Positions 48,340 through 60,621 of a stretch of DNA of 64,000 nt are shown here, in pieces (position 1 is the stretch's first letter; the number at the start of each line of letters is the position of its first letter). This DNA comes from Straminergon stramineum (Eukaryota > Streptophyta > Bryopsida > Hypnales > Calliergonaceae), in assembly GCA_963920665.1 (NCBI GenBank), contig OY987263.1, forward strand, positions 31,918,547 through 31,982,546, in the 5' to 3' direction. The notes under the pieces were generated by a model that was given only the letters and a program-made list of their open reading frames with translations, had not been told where the DNA came from and made no database searches. The translations under genes and the position numbers were made by a program.

Positions 48340-49739
48340 CTCATGCGCTTATAATCAGGGCCCTCATCAGAGTCTCAGGTTCCTTGGAAACTGTTACGAA
48401 GTTCAACCGCCAGCCTTATACTAACTTAACATTGCAAAAACCTCCCTCCCTCCCTAAGTTATGTCACTGTCGATTTCAATGAGTAACTGTTCTTGTCAGC
48501 ACTATTTCATAATCACGATGCTAGACACTGATTAGTAGTGCTGTCTTAGTCTCTCTGCAAATTGTACATGGAGGGTACATGGGGTTCATTGTCACAACAG
48601 GTCCCGAGAGACTGTCGACAAGACAGTGCCTGGCTGGCACACTACTCTGGTCTTGTCCTCATTAGCATTGTGCCGCACAATTGTCAGAGCCGTAAGCTGA
48701 ATGACCAAGAGATTTTATCAATCATCAAGTCATTTGTATATACCAACGCTGACTAGCCTGAGGCGCAGATCGAGTTTGATAGAGTACTACCAATTAGGTT
48801 TACTATTTACTATCATACTACAAGTGGTCGGTCCAAACTCCTCATTGACGATTACGATCCAGGCCCTTAGTCCCCGCACATTTGAAGAGTCAAATCACGT
48901 CTGATCATAATCAGAATTATAACGTACAGCTTACGGAGATTTTGAAAAACAACGCAACTGACCTTCTCGAATGCAAATCCCTCTAATCATATCATCTATC
49001 TCAGATCATCTTGCTTGCGAACTCCAATCGATCAAATTTCCCTGAACTGATATATACAGCAATGCATGTAAATAAAAAACTAGTAACCAGATCATATCCA
49101 CCATCTCCAGCTATGGTTGATAAGGCAGGAGTGTTCCGTCAAGACTGGGCTTACGCAGCAACAATGAGCTGTCGATCTGCCCAACGGTTACAGAAAATCG
49201 CACAATGAAAAGACTAGCTATTTCCAGTGTCAAGGGCCGTCGTTGACATCTGCAGCACATGATCATAACAGAAAAGGTGGCTATTTCAAGACCACATCCT
49301 GAGATATTTCCTGCCGTTCTCTGCTAGCGCGCAGAGAATGTTTTGTGCCACATCTTTAATTTAACATATCACCTTCGGCTCTTGGCAACATGTTAGTGGA
49401 TGCGAATAGTAAAGGACGGCATTGCTGCACTGGCTTGCACTGATTACCTTACTGGCGCTGAAAGATGCCCCACCGAGAATATATTGCACTCTGATGCATG
49501 ATGATTGCTGGCCGGGGCTCTGTTGCGGAAGGCTCTGCAGGAAGTCCGTGGATTGGAAGTACAAGTCAGATGCTCCGCTAATAATATTGCTGAATGATTC
49601 GACATGCTATTAATTGAATTCTCAATGATAAACACAAAAAGCTGGTGCCTCCATCGGTTGGCCAGAGGATTGTTTCTCACCGTATCATTCGAGGAGCCGA
49701 AAGGGTCGAACCGTCGAACGATTTGTACTTCCCGCATGT
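48340..49739. other. Mid-GC intergenic DNA
   Basis: Several overlapping frames of 60-126 codons exist on both strands without family motifs. A 126-codon minus frame at 49444-49824 runs into the first unit of the tandem array and looks incidental. Confidence 0.3.
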
Positions 49740-52040
49740 CGATACTCCATAGGTTTCCAGCTACAACGCCACTCATCTGCATAAGCACCTCACCAGTATG
49801 CGAGTAGACAAATATTTCGTTCATATCAAATCCAGTTGCTAACTGGACACGACTGACGAATTCTGTCGTTCAATCAACAAATCAATCGCATTTTGGTGCA
49901 GGTGCAGATGCAGAGAAGTGACGTAGCAGCTATGAAGTAAGTTGGAACATGCACAGCATTTCAAGGTGGCAACGACGTCGAAGGGTTTAAGGATTTGTCA
50001 AGGTCCGCTTTACCTAAACGTAGAATAGCAAGGAACTATGTCCGAATTTACCTTGAGTAATCCAACTACAACGCCACTCTTCTGCATAGGCACCTCACCA
50101 GCATGCGAGTATGTGAAGGCACACCATTCAAACATATCAAGTCCAGTGGGTGACTGGGCATGTGTTGAATTTTGCCGTCTTTCCATAACTCAATCGCATT
50201 TTGGTGCAGGTGCAGATGCAGAGAAGTGACGTAGCAGCTATGAAGTAAGTTGGGACATTCCAAGGAGCTGACGACTTCGAAGGGTGTAAGCATTTGTCAA
50301 GGTCCGCTTTACCTAAACATAGAATGGTGTTTCCGGCATCCTCAGTAGAAATCCAGCTGCTACGCCACACGTCTGCATAGGCACCTCACCAGCATGCGAG
50401 TATGTGAAGGCACACCATTCAAACATATCAAGTCCAGTGGGTGACTGGGCATGTGTTGAATTTTGCCTTCTTTCCATAACTCAATCGCATTTTGGTGCAG
50501 GTGCAGATGCAGAGAAGTGACGTAGCAGCTATGAAGTAAGTTGGGACATTCCAAGGAGCTGACGACTTCGAAGGGTGTGAGCATTTGTCAAGGTCCGCTT
50601 TACCTAAACATAGAATGGTGTTTCCGGCATCCTCAGTAGAAATCTAGCTGCTACGCCACACGTCTGCATAGGCACCTCACCAGCATGCGAGTATGTGAAG
50701 GCACATCATTCAAACATATCAAGTCCAGTGGGTGACTGGGCATGTGTGTTGAATTTTGCCTTCTTTCCATAACTCAATCGCATTTTGGTGCAGGTGCAGA
50801 TGCAGAGAAGTGACGTAGCAGCTATGAAGTAAGTTGGGACATTCCAGGGAGCTGACGACTTCGAAGGGTGGGAGCATTTGTCAAGGTCCGCTCAACCTAA
50901 ACATAGAATGGTGTTTCCGGCATCCTCAGTAGAAATCTAGCTGCTACGCCACACGTCTGCATAGGCACCTCACCAGCATGCGAGTATGTGAAGGCACATC
51001 ATTCAAACATATCAAGCCCAGTGGGTGACTGGGCATGTGTGTTGAATTTTGCCTTCTTTCCATAACTCAATCGCATTTTGGTGCAGGTGCAGATGCAGAG
51101 AAGTGACGTAGCAGCTATGAAGTAAGTTGGGACATTCCAGGGAGCTGACGACTTCGAAGGGTGTGAGCATTTGTCAAGATCCGCTCAACCTAAACATAGA
51201 ATGGTGTTTCCGGCATCCTCAGTAGAAATCTAGCTGCTACGCCACACGTCTGCATAGGCACCTCACCAGCATGCGAGTATGTGAAGGTACATCATTCAAA
51301 CATATCAAGCCCAGTGGGTGACTGGGTATGACTGTTGAATTTTGCCTTCTTTCCATAACTCAATCGCATTTTGGTGCAGGTGCAGATGCAGAGAAGTGAC
51401 GTAGCAGCTATGAAGTAAGTTGGGACATGCAGAATATTCGAAGGTGGCGACATCAAAGTCCAGGTTCTATTTCAGGAATCATCAAGGTCAGGTTGTCTAA
51501 TTGTAGTGTGGTACGAGTATCCCACATTGCCTATAAAAATCCAGCTGCTACGCCACACTTCTGCATAGGCACCTCACCAGTACGCGAGTATGTGAAGGCA
51601 TATGATTGAAGAAATCAAGTTGGCCAGTGGCTGCCTGGGCATGAATATAGAATTCTGTCATTCAATTCACACCTGTAATCGCATTTTGGTGCAGGTGCAG
51701 ATGCAGAGAAGTGACGTAGCAGCTGCAAAGTGGTGACGTGCACAATATCAATTTCAGGTGGTGGCATCTACCCAAGGGTTTAAGGACCAAGTTTTCACCT
51801 AACCCAGACTTCCAGATGGGTACTTAGTGCAGAGCAGCTGCAATGTAACGCCTCTGCATAAGCACTGCACCATCGTAATGTGAGCAACTCCCTTCCTGGA
51901 TAACACCTGCGCTGAATGCAGGTCCACCATTGCAAATGTGAGGCATTAGAAGCCTGTTATCCGGTACATAGATCGTCACTGTCACACTGCGGTGCAGGTG
52001 CAGATGCAGATACATTACATTGCAGCAAACCGCGTTCTAC
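49740..52040 (+). repeat. Tandem array, ~293-bp unit, about 8 copies
   Basis: The landmark ATCGCATTTTGGTGCAG occurs at 49885, 50193, 50484, 50777, 51070, 51363 and 51678, with a decayed copy near 51981. Periods are therefore 308, 291, 293, 293, 293, 315 and ~303. The middle units are almost identical and the edge units are diverged, as expected from unequal exchange. Every good unit carries GTGACGTAGCAGC (a TGACGT core of the kind bZIP factors bind) and CTATGAAGTAAGTT (a perfect plant 5' splice site) about 35 bases after the acceptor-like TTTTGGTGCAG. A 74-75-codon minus frame recurs in some units, but only as a consequence of the repeat. Confidence 0.9.
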
Positions 52041-52560
52041 ATAACAGCTCTTGTCAAATTGATGGGACGGGATACTTAGTGCCTGGTACCCCCTCGTCAC
52101 TCCCAGAACCAGAACCCCGCACCCCTGCATGAATGGTGATAACACTGACTTTCTGTTACACGGTTCAAATGAATGTACCGCTAGCTCGTCCGACAGCACA
52201 TCCATCGCATAAACGATAGATTTATGCCAAACATGCATGTTTCAAGGCCCTTCTCAGTAGGACCAGAATGCCATCGTCAAGAAAGCATAATTCATGCCTT
52301 GCGACAATTGCGAGAACGACGACACTGTCAGGCTCTTATCGATTCAAATTCCTACAAACGAGTGAATTGCACGAACTGTGCAACCTCACAAACGAGAAAA
52401 CTGATTGAACGGGAACGACAAGATGACTAGAAGTCGCACAAACTGTAAATAAAATCCCCAGAAGGACGAGCTACAGATGTTATTAACGGCAAAACCCAAG
52501 AACGGTGAATCCATGACTGGTAACCCGAGACGCAGGCCACATCGGTGAATGTGATACACT
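52041..52560. other. Mid-GC flank of the array
   Basis: No gene or element is recognised. Single frames of 60-90 codons lie on both strands. Confidence 0.3.
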
Positions 52561-53790
52561 GCAGCCCTGAGCGCAAGATAAGTGCTCTGGCTGGCTGGCT
52601 CGCTCGCTAGCTGGCCGGCCCCGTGATGGACGTGGCTAATTCCAGTGCAGCGACGTACTCATTGACTGTCCTTCCACGCAGTGTGGAATGACAAGAGCGA
52701 AGAGTGTCTACCCCATGTGACAGGTATGAAACAGGAAGAACGGAAGGAAGGGAGTAAGGAAATCCGGCCACGCTGGTGGAAAGCCACCGGATGGCGGTAC
52801 TATGCTTAAGGTGAAGCCCAATGGAAAGCTCATTCCACTGCTAGCTGTTCGTTGCGACCCAGTAGTAAGTTCGAGCGAAGAGCTCGGGAGATGAGTTTGT
52901 GAGAACTAGCGATTGGAGCTCGCAATTTAAAGAGCAGTCGATGGGGGTGATGATGTATAAAGAGCCCTCCGGACCCACATCGGGGCCTAAGAGGTTGAAA
53001 GAAGCCGACGATGACGGACGCTTTTGCTCATTGCTTGCACTTCCCGACTCCCACCATGTTCGCCATTCAGGTAGTTCATTCTTTAGTCCCTTGGTTGCTT
53101 CGTTCGCATTGACTCAAATCTGCATTCGCTGCATGTGGCGGGGAAGGGCATCCACATTCATCTTCGTGAAGCGCAATCCGTTTGTGCAACTGAATCTCAC
53201 TGGACAGCGACATACAGGAGGACGGAAAGAGCGGCGAGGCCTATGATTGGGCTCCACCGAGATGATGGTGGCGAGTAGTGGACAGGGAGGACTTCCATTT
53301 GTTCGGGGAGGCAAAAGTGAGCGCCTGATGATGAGGGAGGGCCCAGGGAGGCGCGGTCTGTGGCAAGAAACGGAAAGATATTGAACATGACGACGAAAGG
53401 AGGCGCAAGGGCTGCCGTGAACTCCTAATAACCATAGTGCAAAATGGAAATGGAGATCTCTGCCGTCAAAGCCAAAGTCGCCCGCAGTTATCATTTATTT
53501 CCGGCAGGCAAGCGTCGGGCAGTCGGCCATGGCCCAGCCTCCGATTGTACGGTTCTCTCGGCTCCCGCGTCGGCACTTCAGGATGAAGACTCTCTCCCTC
53601 TTCAGTTCGTCGACTGGGTCGCATCCGTCCTTTCCTTTCTCATCCGTCTTTCACTTTTTCACACTTCCCGAAGAACAGTGAGGGCTCGGGGTTCGGGCTT
53701 TTTCTTCCTGGTCGTTGTGGACCCAATGGGAGGAATCTCGGACGGCACTTTTGCATCTGGACGGATAAATGTAAAATAATCGGTCCCCGT
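52561..53790. other. GC-rich island
   Basis: This is the most GC-rich stretch of the right half, with a tetranucleotide tract (CTGGCTGGCTGGCTCGCTCG) near 52588. Many frames are open on both strands. It may be a promoter/CpG-like region; see the first-exon candidate inside it. Composition drops sharply to AT-rich at about 53790. Confidence 0.35.
52941..53070 (+). CDS. Candidate first coding exon in the GC-rich island
   Basis: ATG at 52941 opens 43 codons that end at a GT (CATTCAG, then GTAGTT) at 53071. The peptide starts MGVMMYKEP and includes KRLKEADDDGRFCSLLALPD, a basic-acidic composition typical of plant N-termini. No family is identified, and I could not find a downstream exon that joins in phase before the island ends. 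An intact gene is therefore not shown; a truncated gene or an unrelated open frame are both possible. Confidence 0.2.
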
Positions 53791-55064
53791 CATTTTTGTA
53801 GAAGTTGCAATTGTAATTTTCCCAATCTCTCTGCATTAGATTTCTGGTCGGTGATTTCAAATATCTTAAGTTTTGGTAGAACCACCCATATTCTTTGACC
53901 ACTTAGGCAATTCCACTAATTTCTAGAGCAGTGTAACGTACTAGAAATTTTTTGCCATGTAGAAAGATAGAAATCATGGGGATTGGAAAATTTTGGGTAA
54001 GTCTTATGTCTAGATTGAAATTACTATGAACTTTGGAAGCCAAAAGTTGGTCTAGATCCATATCCAACACATAGAGTCTTCCATTACTACTCATTTGAAG
54101 ACTACTTTGACACTCTCAAAATCAAGGACATGTGTCATGGCATTGATGGTTAGAAGATGGTTAGAAATCAATCATAGTCTTTGATAAATTTCCTAGTACC
54201 TATAGATTGCCCATAGGGGCTTGGTCTGGAATGGATGGTTCTACCATACTCTAAGGTATATCATATGCACACATAATCATCCCTACCCAAAATGAAACAT
54301 TTATAATTCTAAGGACTAAAATGTGACACTTAAAACCTTAGAATTAATGACACAAGATGTATACAATATGAACATGAGAGCCCAAGAGGACCTAATGTAG
54401 ATTCTAGAGATATCAACAAATGAATTCTTTTGAAATTTCATAACTAATTCATGTGGTGTGCAAATAACGCATGCTAAAGTGCGTTAGAATCCTCTTTCAC
54501 TTGCCAATAAGATTCAAGAAAACTCTTGATGAAACCTCCAGTAGCATTGGTCCTTTTCTCACCAATTCCGAGGTCCAGGTTCAAATGTCTAAAGCCACTC
54601 CTCATCGTCCGTCATCTTGCCAAAACTCCAAAAGGTACCGTCGCCTCACGAAATTTCGGCTGTGTTTTGGGAATGCCTGCTCTTGATTTCCGACATTTCC
54701 GACTAATCATTGCTTGCAATTTTTATAAAAGAATGGTCCTTCAGGCTGCATTTTTAATGTATAGAATTGAAGGGATTTTCAGGACTGGTTTTGGATAAGG
54801 AAATCAATCCAACTGAAGCTCCACTGGCAAGTCGAGTCAGTCAGAGTAACTTGTTATCCGATATTCTTCATGGTCCCGTTCGTCCGTTCGATGAAGTCTT
54901 GGATCTGGTTTCTTAATTCCAATTCCGTCGTCCTTCTACGGAATGATTGCAATTGTCTATCGAGCCGATTCAGGCCGCAATTGCGATTGCAAATTGTAGG
55001 ATATTGGAACTTATTGGTTCAGTTCAGATGCTTGGAGTAGTCTGTATGTAGATCAAGAGGACTA
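53791..55064. other. Intergenic DNA, mixed composition
   Basis: AT-rich to about 54440, then mid-GC to about 55060, with overlapping frames at 54471-54798 that match nothing I know. No gene call is made. Confidence 0.3.
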
Positions 55065-55297
55065 ACTTAACTCTTGAACTCCTGGCGACCGTGGAAATCA
55101 TCCCCTTTTGCACACTGTATGACATCATGTACTTTAAAAAAAACAAAAAGTTATCATTGGAGGTCAAACTTCTATGCATGATCTCCCCTTTTTGCACAAA
55201 TTTTCAAGCTTGAACAATTGCACTTTTGTCCTAAGCAAAAAGATTCTTTGTCACTTATGGGCTCAAAAACGGCTAGAGCATTGTTTAAGGGTTAAAG
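55065..55297 (-). repeat. Family F repeat, copy 3 (inverted)
   Basis: Starts CTTAACTCTTGAACTCCTGG and ends GTTTAAGGGTTAAAG. Read on the minus strand it is collinear with 20866-21095 and 23371-23594; GACCGTGGAAATCA and the CTCCNTTTTNCACAAANTTT segment are shared in inverse order. Confidence 0.65.
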
Positions 55298-56009
55298 ATC
55301 AAAGATGCAAAAGTTTTGTAGTTTCATTCTCACTTGAATTACTTCATGGGCTTAACAATTTGTGCACTAAGTTTTGTGTTAAAAGTATTTTACTCAAGGC
55401 CCCTTCAAACTTAGTGTTATATATTCAAGGGCATTACTCTCTAACACCTTCAACTATGGGAAAACCAATTTCTATTTACACTTAAAAGTAAGAAACTTCT
55501 AGATTTTTGAACATTAGGTTGATAAGTAGGAAACTTAGAGTGCTGTGTATTTCATCTTTATTGTTATCAACATCATTGCCATTATGATCCAAATGTTGTC
55601 AAAGATTGCTCTTCAAAATTTGGAATACTTGCTAATGTATGCCATAGTCCAGGTTACTTTTAATACCACTGGAATAAGTCAAATCAAAATTCTATAATCT
55701 ACCAAACCTAGAATTTAAGAAATTATATATGACTCCCAATATTTGTGCCCAACATCAATACTAAAAGCCTCCAATATGGAATCCATATAGGATCAAGTGC
55801 TACTCAACACTACAAGAGCAAATCCTATACCAACTACCACTTAGTTGCTTTACCACTACATGCACAAGGGGCTTTAATGCATTTTTAAAATAAAATATTT
55901 CATTAGTGGCAAACAATACTCTAATAGACATATATAAATACAAATTTTTAATCATTTATACCACCTTGATTCCATGTGGACATGAGAGGTTGACTGCTAG
56001 ATCTTTGTC
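55298..56009. other. AT-rich intergenic DNA
   Basis: Nothing recognised. Confidence 0.35.
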
Positions 56010-57005
56010 AAGGTAGGAGGTCTATAAAGCACTTGGGCTCTAAAAGCATCCCATTAGAGAAAATTTGGACTCTTGAAAAGGCCTCTTAGAGAGCATGTAG
56101 GAGACTCCATTTTACATTTAAATTTGTACTTTGAGAAGAATGAAGACATGCTAATCCCCTATTTCCGCCCATGTACTTTGTGTAAAGAATAATCATGATT
56201 TTACAAAGGTCTTCTTCCATTGGTTGTGGAAGAGATTGTACTATATTGCTATATTATTCTCTATACAATTACTAAGGTTAATAATATTTGATCTAATTAT
56301 GTTCTATCATGTGATGAAGACCTTAGTACAACAATCTATAGGACAACTTTTGAATGTGCGTGGTAGTGATGGTACCCTAATAATGTACATTGTATTGAGG
56401 TATTGGTCTATCATTCATTGTTTATTTGTAAACTTAGTGATTGGAGTGCTAAGTACTATGAAGTATGTACAATGTGGCTATGCACTTTTTCTTACCATGT
56501 GGTATATCATCATTGATGTCCTCACCATACTTAATAAAAAAATTAGAATACTTTTATTAAAAAAAAGCATAATCCAAGTTGTATAGGTTGGCACGTGTGA
56601 TGTACATCACACAAGGTAGTGACATTTTTTGGTACCTTTAATAGGCTCCCCTATGACTCTTTTAATAGCTTTACTTGTCAAAGTGAAGAGGCCTTCTCAA
56701 GAGTCCAAATCTCCTCTAATGATTGTCCAGATCTTGAAATGTATACTATATGTACATAATGCTTTCTTTTTGCACCAACAATGTAAAAATAGTGTGCATT
56801 TCAAGGATGCTTTTAGTGACAATTGTGTTTCAACTTTAAAAATTCATAACTAATTCCACAAAGCTCCAAAAATATGAAACAACTTGGGTGCAATGCAAAT
56901 TCCATTTGTCTTCAAGGAAATTTTATTGAAAAATATTTCATGTAGTTTAAACTCCCCAACTTAATTTCTAATTCTTAAATAGGCACTAATTAGACCTCCT
57001 ACTTT
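56010..57005 (-). mobile_element. Family C MITE (inverted) carrying a nested family G element
   Basis: The left end AAGGTAGGAGGTCTATAAAG and right end ATTAGACCTCCTACTTT enclose sequence that is the reverse complement of family C: GGGCTCTAAAAG at the left, then, after an interruption, CTTGAAATGTATACTATATG, AATTCATAACTAATTCCACA and ATGAAACAACTTGGGT. The interruption is exactly the 670-bp family G element at 56052-56721. Confidence 0.75.
56052..56721. mobile_element. Family G TIR element, longer member (670 bp)
   Basis: CATTAGAGAAAATTTGGACT at the left pairs with AGTCCAAATCTCCTCTAATG at the right, the same ends as 19073-19458 but with a different, longer interior. The interior has a 120-codon plus frame (56224-56586), very rich in Ile, Leu, Val and Tyr, that matches nothing I know. 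The sequence left of the insertion (AGCATCC) and right of it (ATTGTCC) may be an eroded target duplication. Confidence 0.7.
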
Positions 57006-57086
57006 AGTAAATAAGATGCAATCTCTCTTCATTTATCATGTTGATATTTATCTCACATGAGGTTGGGAAACCCAAATGCCCCAAGG

Positions 57087-57803
57087 GTGATAGCAAGAAA
57101 TACTTTGTCCTATTTTGTATCACACGGTATATGCTGATTTGTTTTTCAGCCATAACTTTTGTGTTTTGGCTCCAAATGACTCAAGATTTGTATGAAAGGT
57201 ACTCATGACTATCATACACCTTCCCTAATTTTTTCATAATTTTCAAAAATAATTTACTATCCAAAAATAGACCCCAATTCAATGTCACACTTGCCAATTT
57301 GGAGGTTTCTAGTACTATTTAGAACCAAAAAAACAAATTTTGAGCTGAAATTTGGATGAGATGGTCTTCTAGCAGACTTGTAGCTATTCAGGAAAGGAAT
57401 TTTTTAAATAGTTAATTTTTTGTGATGTAGAAGCCTACAAAGTGAGCTTCTTTCTGCTTGCATTTTGAAACATATAAAATATTATTTTGGTAGTTTTTTT
57501 GGTGAATGACCATCTCCATAGGGTTGTTGCAAATGGACATTTTTTATTTTGTGTATTAATTTATTTTTACTATTTTTCCCTAATTAAATCATCAAAGTAT
57601 GTATTTTCTTAAGACCTAGCACTTTTCTAGTTCTCCTACTTAGAGAATTTTTCTAGGCAATTCCTTCCATGGATACCTTCATCTTAAAGGTATTTACATT
57701 AAACATATTTTTTTAATTTTAAAAAATAAGTTTTTTAATTTTAAAGTACTCTCAAAAAAATCAATATGACACAACATAATCGACATGTATTTCTTGCAAT
57801 CAC
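57087..57803 (+). mobile_element. Family D long TIR element, copy 2 (717 bp)
   Basis: Starts GTGATAGCAAGAAATACTTT and ends CATGTATTTCTTGCAATCAC, a 17-18-bp inverted repeat with few mismatches. The interior is collinear with 34903-35627. It is non-coding and better preserved than the 34.9-kb copy. Confidence 0.85.
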
Positions 57804-59068
57804 TTGGAAGTGCCTAAAAGCACCACTTGATGAGATGCTCATTCTTAACTACATCTCCTAAATCAACATGTACCTATTCTTGAAGAAATAGTTTGAAAAC
57901 ATCTACCCAAAAAACTTTGATTCTTCATAACTTTTGCATACAATATCCAAATGATGCGCTTTTTGATGCAATGAAATCTCTTAATTCTTTAAAATGAGCT
58001 AATATTTTCTTTTTCAATTTTCTACTAATAGAAACTGTCTACAATGGAAAAATTAGTATTTTTTGGTGTCCCTACTGTAGTTTCTACATTAAACACAATA
58101 ATGACTCTGTTATACTAATTTCTTTTACATAAACCAATGAATTGAATTTTTTTTGTGCACCATAATCAGAATTGAAGGAGCCTATTATGAAGTAAACAAA
58201 TAAACAATATGCATGTTCTAGTCATACAATAGAACACATAAATATCAAAACCTAAGCTAACCAAGTTTTCAATTAGTCCCAATACTAGAAAGGTGAGTCT
58301 TAGGACCCTTATTGGCTAGACCTAAGGGCATTTCTACAAAGAAAATTATAGGAAGAAATTATTTACCACAAAAGATCATATTTTAAAATTTTGAATTCAT
58401 TGGAATCAAAGGCCCCTAAGTGATTTGGAAAGGTTGCAAAATACAAAATTAACATGCTATAATATTTAGAGGGTAAGCTTTTACATCTTTTTCTACTCCT
58501 AGGAGGGATGGGAGGACAACCCCACCTATTCTCCCTTAGAATATATGTAGGGATACTATAAAATAAATTTCAATCTTTAGACATCGCATGAAGTAGCAAT
58601 GCTTGATACATACCCAAGGCCACTTGGGCACCATTGTGGTTCTCTTATTTAGTGTCCTAAAATCTACCTCTCTAGTATTGTGATATGATATCTTCTATTT
58701 GCAAATTAATATATATGTCATATTTTATGAAAATAAAAATAAAATGTTGTTTATGTAATCTAGAAAGAGAAATAAATCCAATTTTTGTTGAAATTAGGGT
58801 ACATCAGTAAGTTTAGGACTAAAGGTAGTCCAAATTTCAAAAAATGTAAAGGTGTGTCATGAATGGCAATTCAAAAGAATAGTTTAATGATGACCTTATA
58901 GACAAATGTGGTGAACCAAAAGTCATAGTTCATATTGGATTCAACACTCTAAACAATAATTATCAATAAAATTTTAAAATCAAAATTTGAAATTCCCTAT
59001 AAATTGATTGTGGATAAAGTATTAGAAATTTGTACAAAAATCATTTTTCTTTAAATTTAGAATATTAA

Positions 59069-59104
<36 letters not shown>

Positions 59105-59380
59105 GTAGGATTGTTATTCTTGACAAACCACCCGCCTACTTGTCTAGTAGAGATGCCCCCTGTCTGATGAAGTCAACATGCAATTGACTTCCAATGAAGG
59201 TAAAAAAAGTTGATGTGGATTTATTTTGTTCACGATGTTCAATACATAGCTACTAGTACAAAGGTAGGGCGTGAACACAAGTTGGGTGGTCGAGTTAAAA
59301 GAAACATTATTGTACATAGATTTCCAACCATAGTTATTTAAACATTGCCCAAATGACAAAAATTAATTTAAAACTTTTGT
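57804..59380. other. AT-rich intergenic DNA
   Basis: Contains a (TAA)n microsatellite at 59072-59103. The segment near 57935 (CATAACTTTTGCATACAATA, then TCCAAATGATGC) is an isolated copy of the sequence theme shared by families B and D. No gene is recognised. Confidence 0.4.
59072..59103. repeat. (TAA)n microsatellite
   Basis: About ten uninterrupted AAT/TAA units. Confidence 0.9.
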
Positions 59381-59392
59381 AAGTGAAAGTGA

Positions 59393-59574
59393 AAAAAAAA
59401 TGTTGATTTTTTTGTTGATTTGGACTTTGTACTATATGAATCAACAAAAAATTTGTAACTACTTTGTTAACTTGTGCCAAATCAACAAAAAATTGTTGAA
59501 ACAGTCGATACAGTACCCACTTCAACAGAAAATTATAATTTTTTAGTTAACTTGGACATCATTTTCTAGTAGTG
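59393..59574 (-). mobile_element. CACTA-type MITE, family K2 copy 1
   Basis: The right end GGACATCATTTTCTAGTAGTG is the complement of CACTACTAGAAAATGATGTC. The interior is collinear, in opposite orientation, with 63224-63417 (TTGTTGATTTGGAC, AACAAAAAATTTGTAAC, CAGTCGATACAGTACCCA). The left terminus is eroded, so the start is approximate. Confidence 0.65.
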
Positions 59575-59739
59575 GAAATACGAATGCTAAGGCTAATTTT
59601 CCCCTTTGCAAAATGAAATATAATTGGAAAATAGGCTTGAAAAGTATGCAAGAAGGGTGGCAAGAATTATATAGTCTCATGTGCTTGCACTCCTTAACAA
59701 CATTCATGTCCTAACCAAAAGCATTACCGACCCAATTGT

Positions 59740-60290
59740 ACAACATTCCCACCTATCTGATAGCACCTCGACCCTAAACAATTGATGTTTTTGCCTATCC
59801 AATAGTGTCCTCACCCCAAATGCACAGTGTTCCTACTTGTCCAATAGCATCCCTACTTCAAATGAACAACCTTCTCCCTTGTAATAGTGTCTCTGCCTCG
59901 ACCTAATAGTGCTCTTGTCCAACCTACTAGCATCCCCTCCAAGGCACGCGGAATCCACTCCATACCCAATTTGCGTCTATGCCCACCCCCCTAAAATCCA
60001 AGAGTGAAGCAAGGTTCCAAGTGAGATTGGAGCCCTTGTATCCATGCCCATGCATTACCGCCCCACTCTTACATTGATGTCTACAAGTCAGTGCCCCACC
60101 TATACAAAATCTCAAGGTTTCAAGTGAATTTCCAAGTGCACTTCAAGCCCTTGTGTCTATGCTTGCGTGTCACTACCTCACTCATACGTCATCACCTACA
60201 TATCTCTGCCCTATCCGCTCAAAACCTCAAGATTTCAAGTGAGTTTCTAAGTGAACTTAGAGTCCCTACATCCACACCCTTATGCCTACT
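59740..60290 (+). repeat. C-rich degenerate minisatellite block, copy 1
   Basis: The plus strand is pyrimidine-rich and G-poor. To about 59940 a ~22-bp theme (AATAGTGTCCTCACCCC, AATAGCATCCCTACTTC and similar) repeats. After that, longer segments with AAATCTCAAGGTTTCAAGTG recur near 60107 and 60223. A related block lies at 62650-63110. No protein is indicated. Confidence 0.6.
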
Positions 60291-60299
60291 ATGTCCAAT

Positions 60300-60621
60300 C
60301 ACTATAACAAAACATGGTAAAAAAAATGCACTCAAATTTGAGTGCGATCCCATTGACCATGTTTTTGTATACACATAGTGGGTTGTTAGCTTCTTTTGCA
60401 ATTTCTGACATCAATTTTTAGAATTTGGGGTATGTAATATATGATTGAAAAGGTCTTTTCAATACCTTTCCAATGGCATATTACATGTTTCAAAATTCTA
60501 AAAATTGCAATCAAAAATTGCAAAAGAAACTGATTGCGTGCATAATGGGCCTTCATGAAAATGTGGTCAAATGAACCACATTCGATTTTAAGTGTTTTTT
60601 TTACCATGTTTTGTTATAGTG
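60300..60621. mobile_element. CACTA-like foldback MITE with AAT target duplication (family K3)
   Basis: CACTATAACAAAACATGGTA, then AAAAAA, at the left is complementary to the right end TACCATGTTTTGTTATAGTG. It is flanked by AAT at 60297-60299 and AAT at 60622-60624. The interior also folds: TTCTTTTGCAATTTCTGACA pairs with TTGCAATCAAAAATTGCAAA further right, and GTATGTAATAT pairs with ATATTACAT. It is 322 bp, non-coding and sits inside the C-rich block. Confidence 0.85.

Noticed and set aside
50066..50584. Repeated 74-75-codon minus-strand frames in the tandem array
   Set aside because: The frame recurs only because the DNA unit recurs; later units break it, and no family is recognised.
49740..52040. 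CRISPR-like array
   Set aside because: Units are about 293 bp and similar throughout, with no short repeat alternating with unique spacers, and the context is eukaryotic.
53114..53494. 126-codon minus-strand frame in the GC-rich island
   Set aside because: Several overlapping frames are open on both strands there, as expected from composition; no motif or splice context supports this one.
56224..56586. 120-codon Ile/Leu/Tyr-rich frame inside the family G element
   Set aside because: Composition follows AT-rich DNA, no transposase motif is visible, and the other family G member lacks it. It is mentioned under the element but not called a gene.
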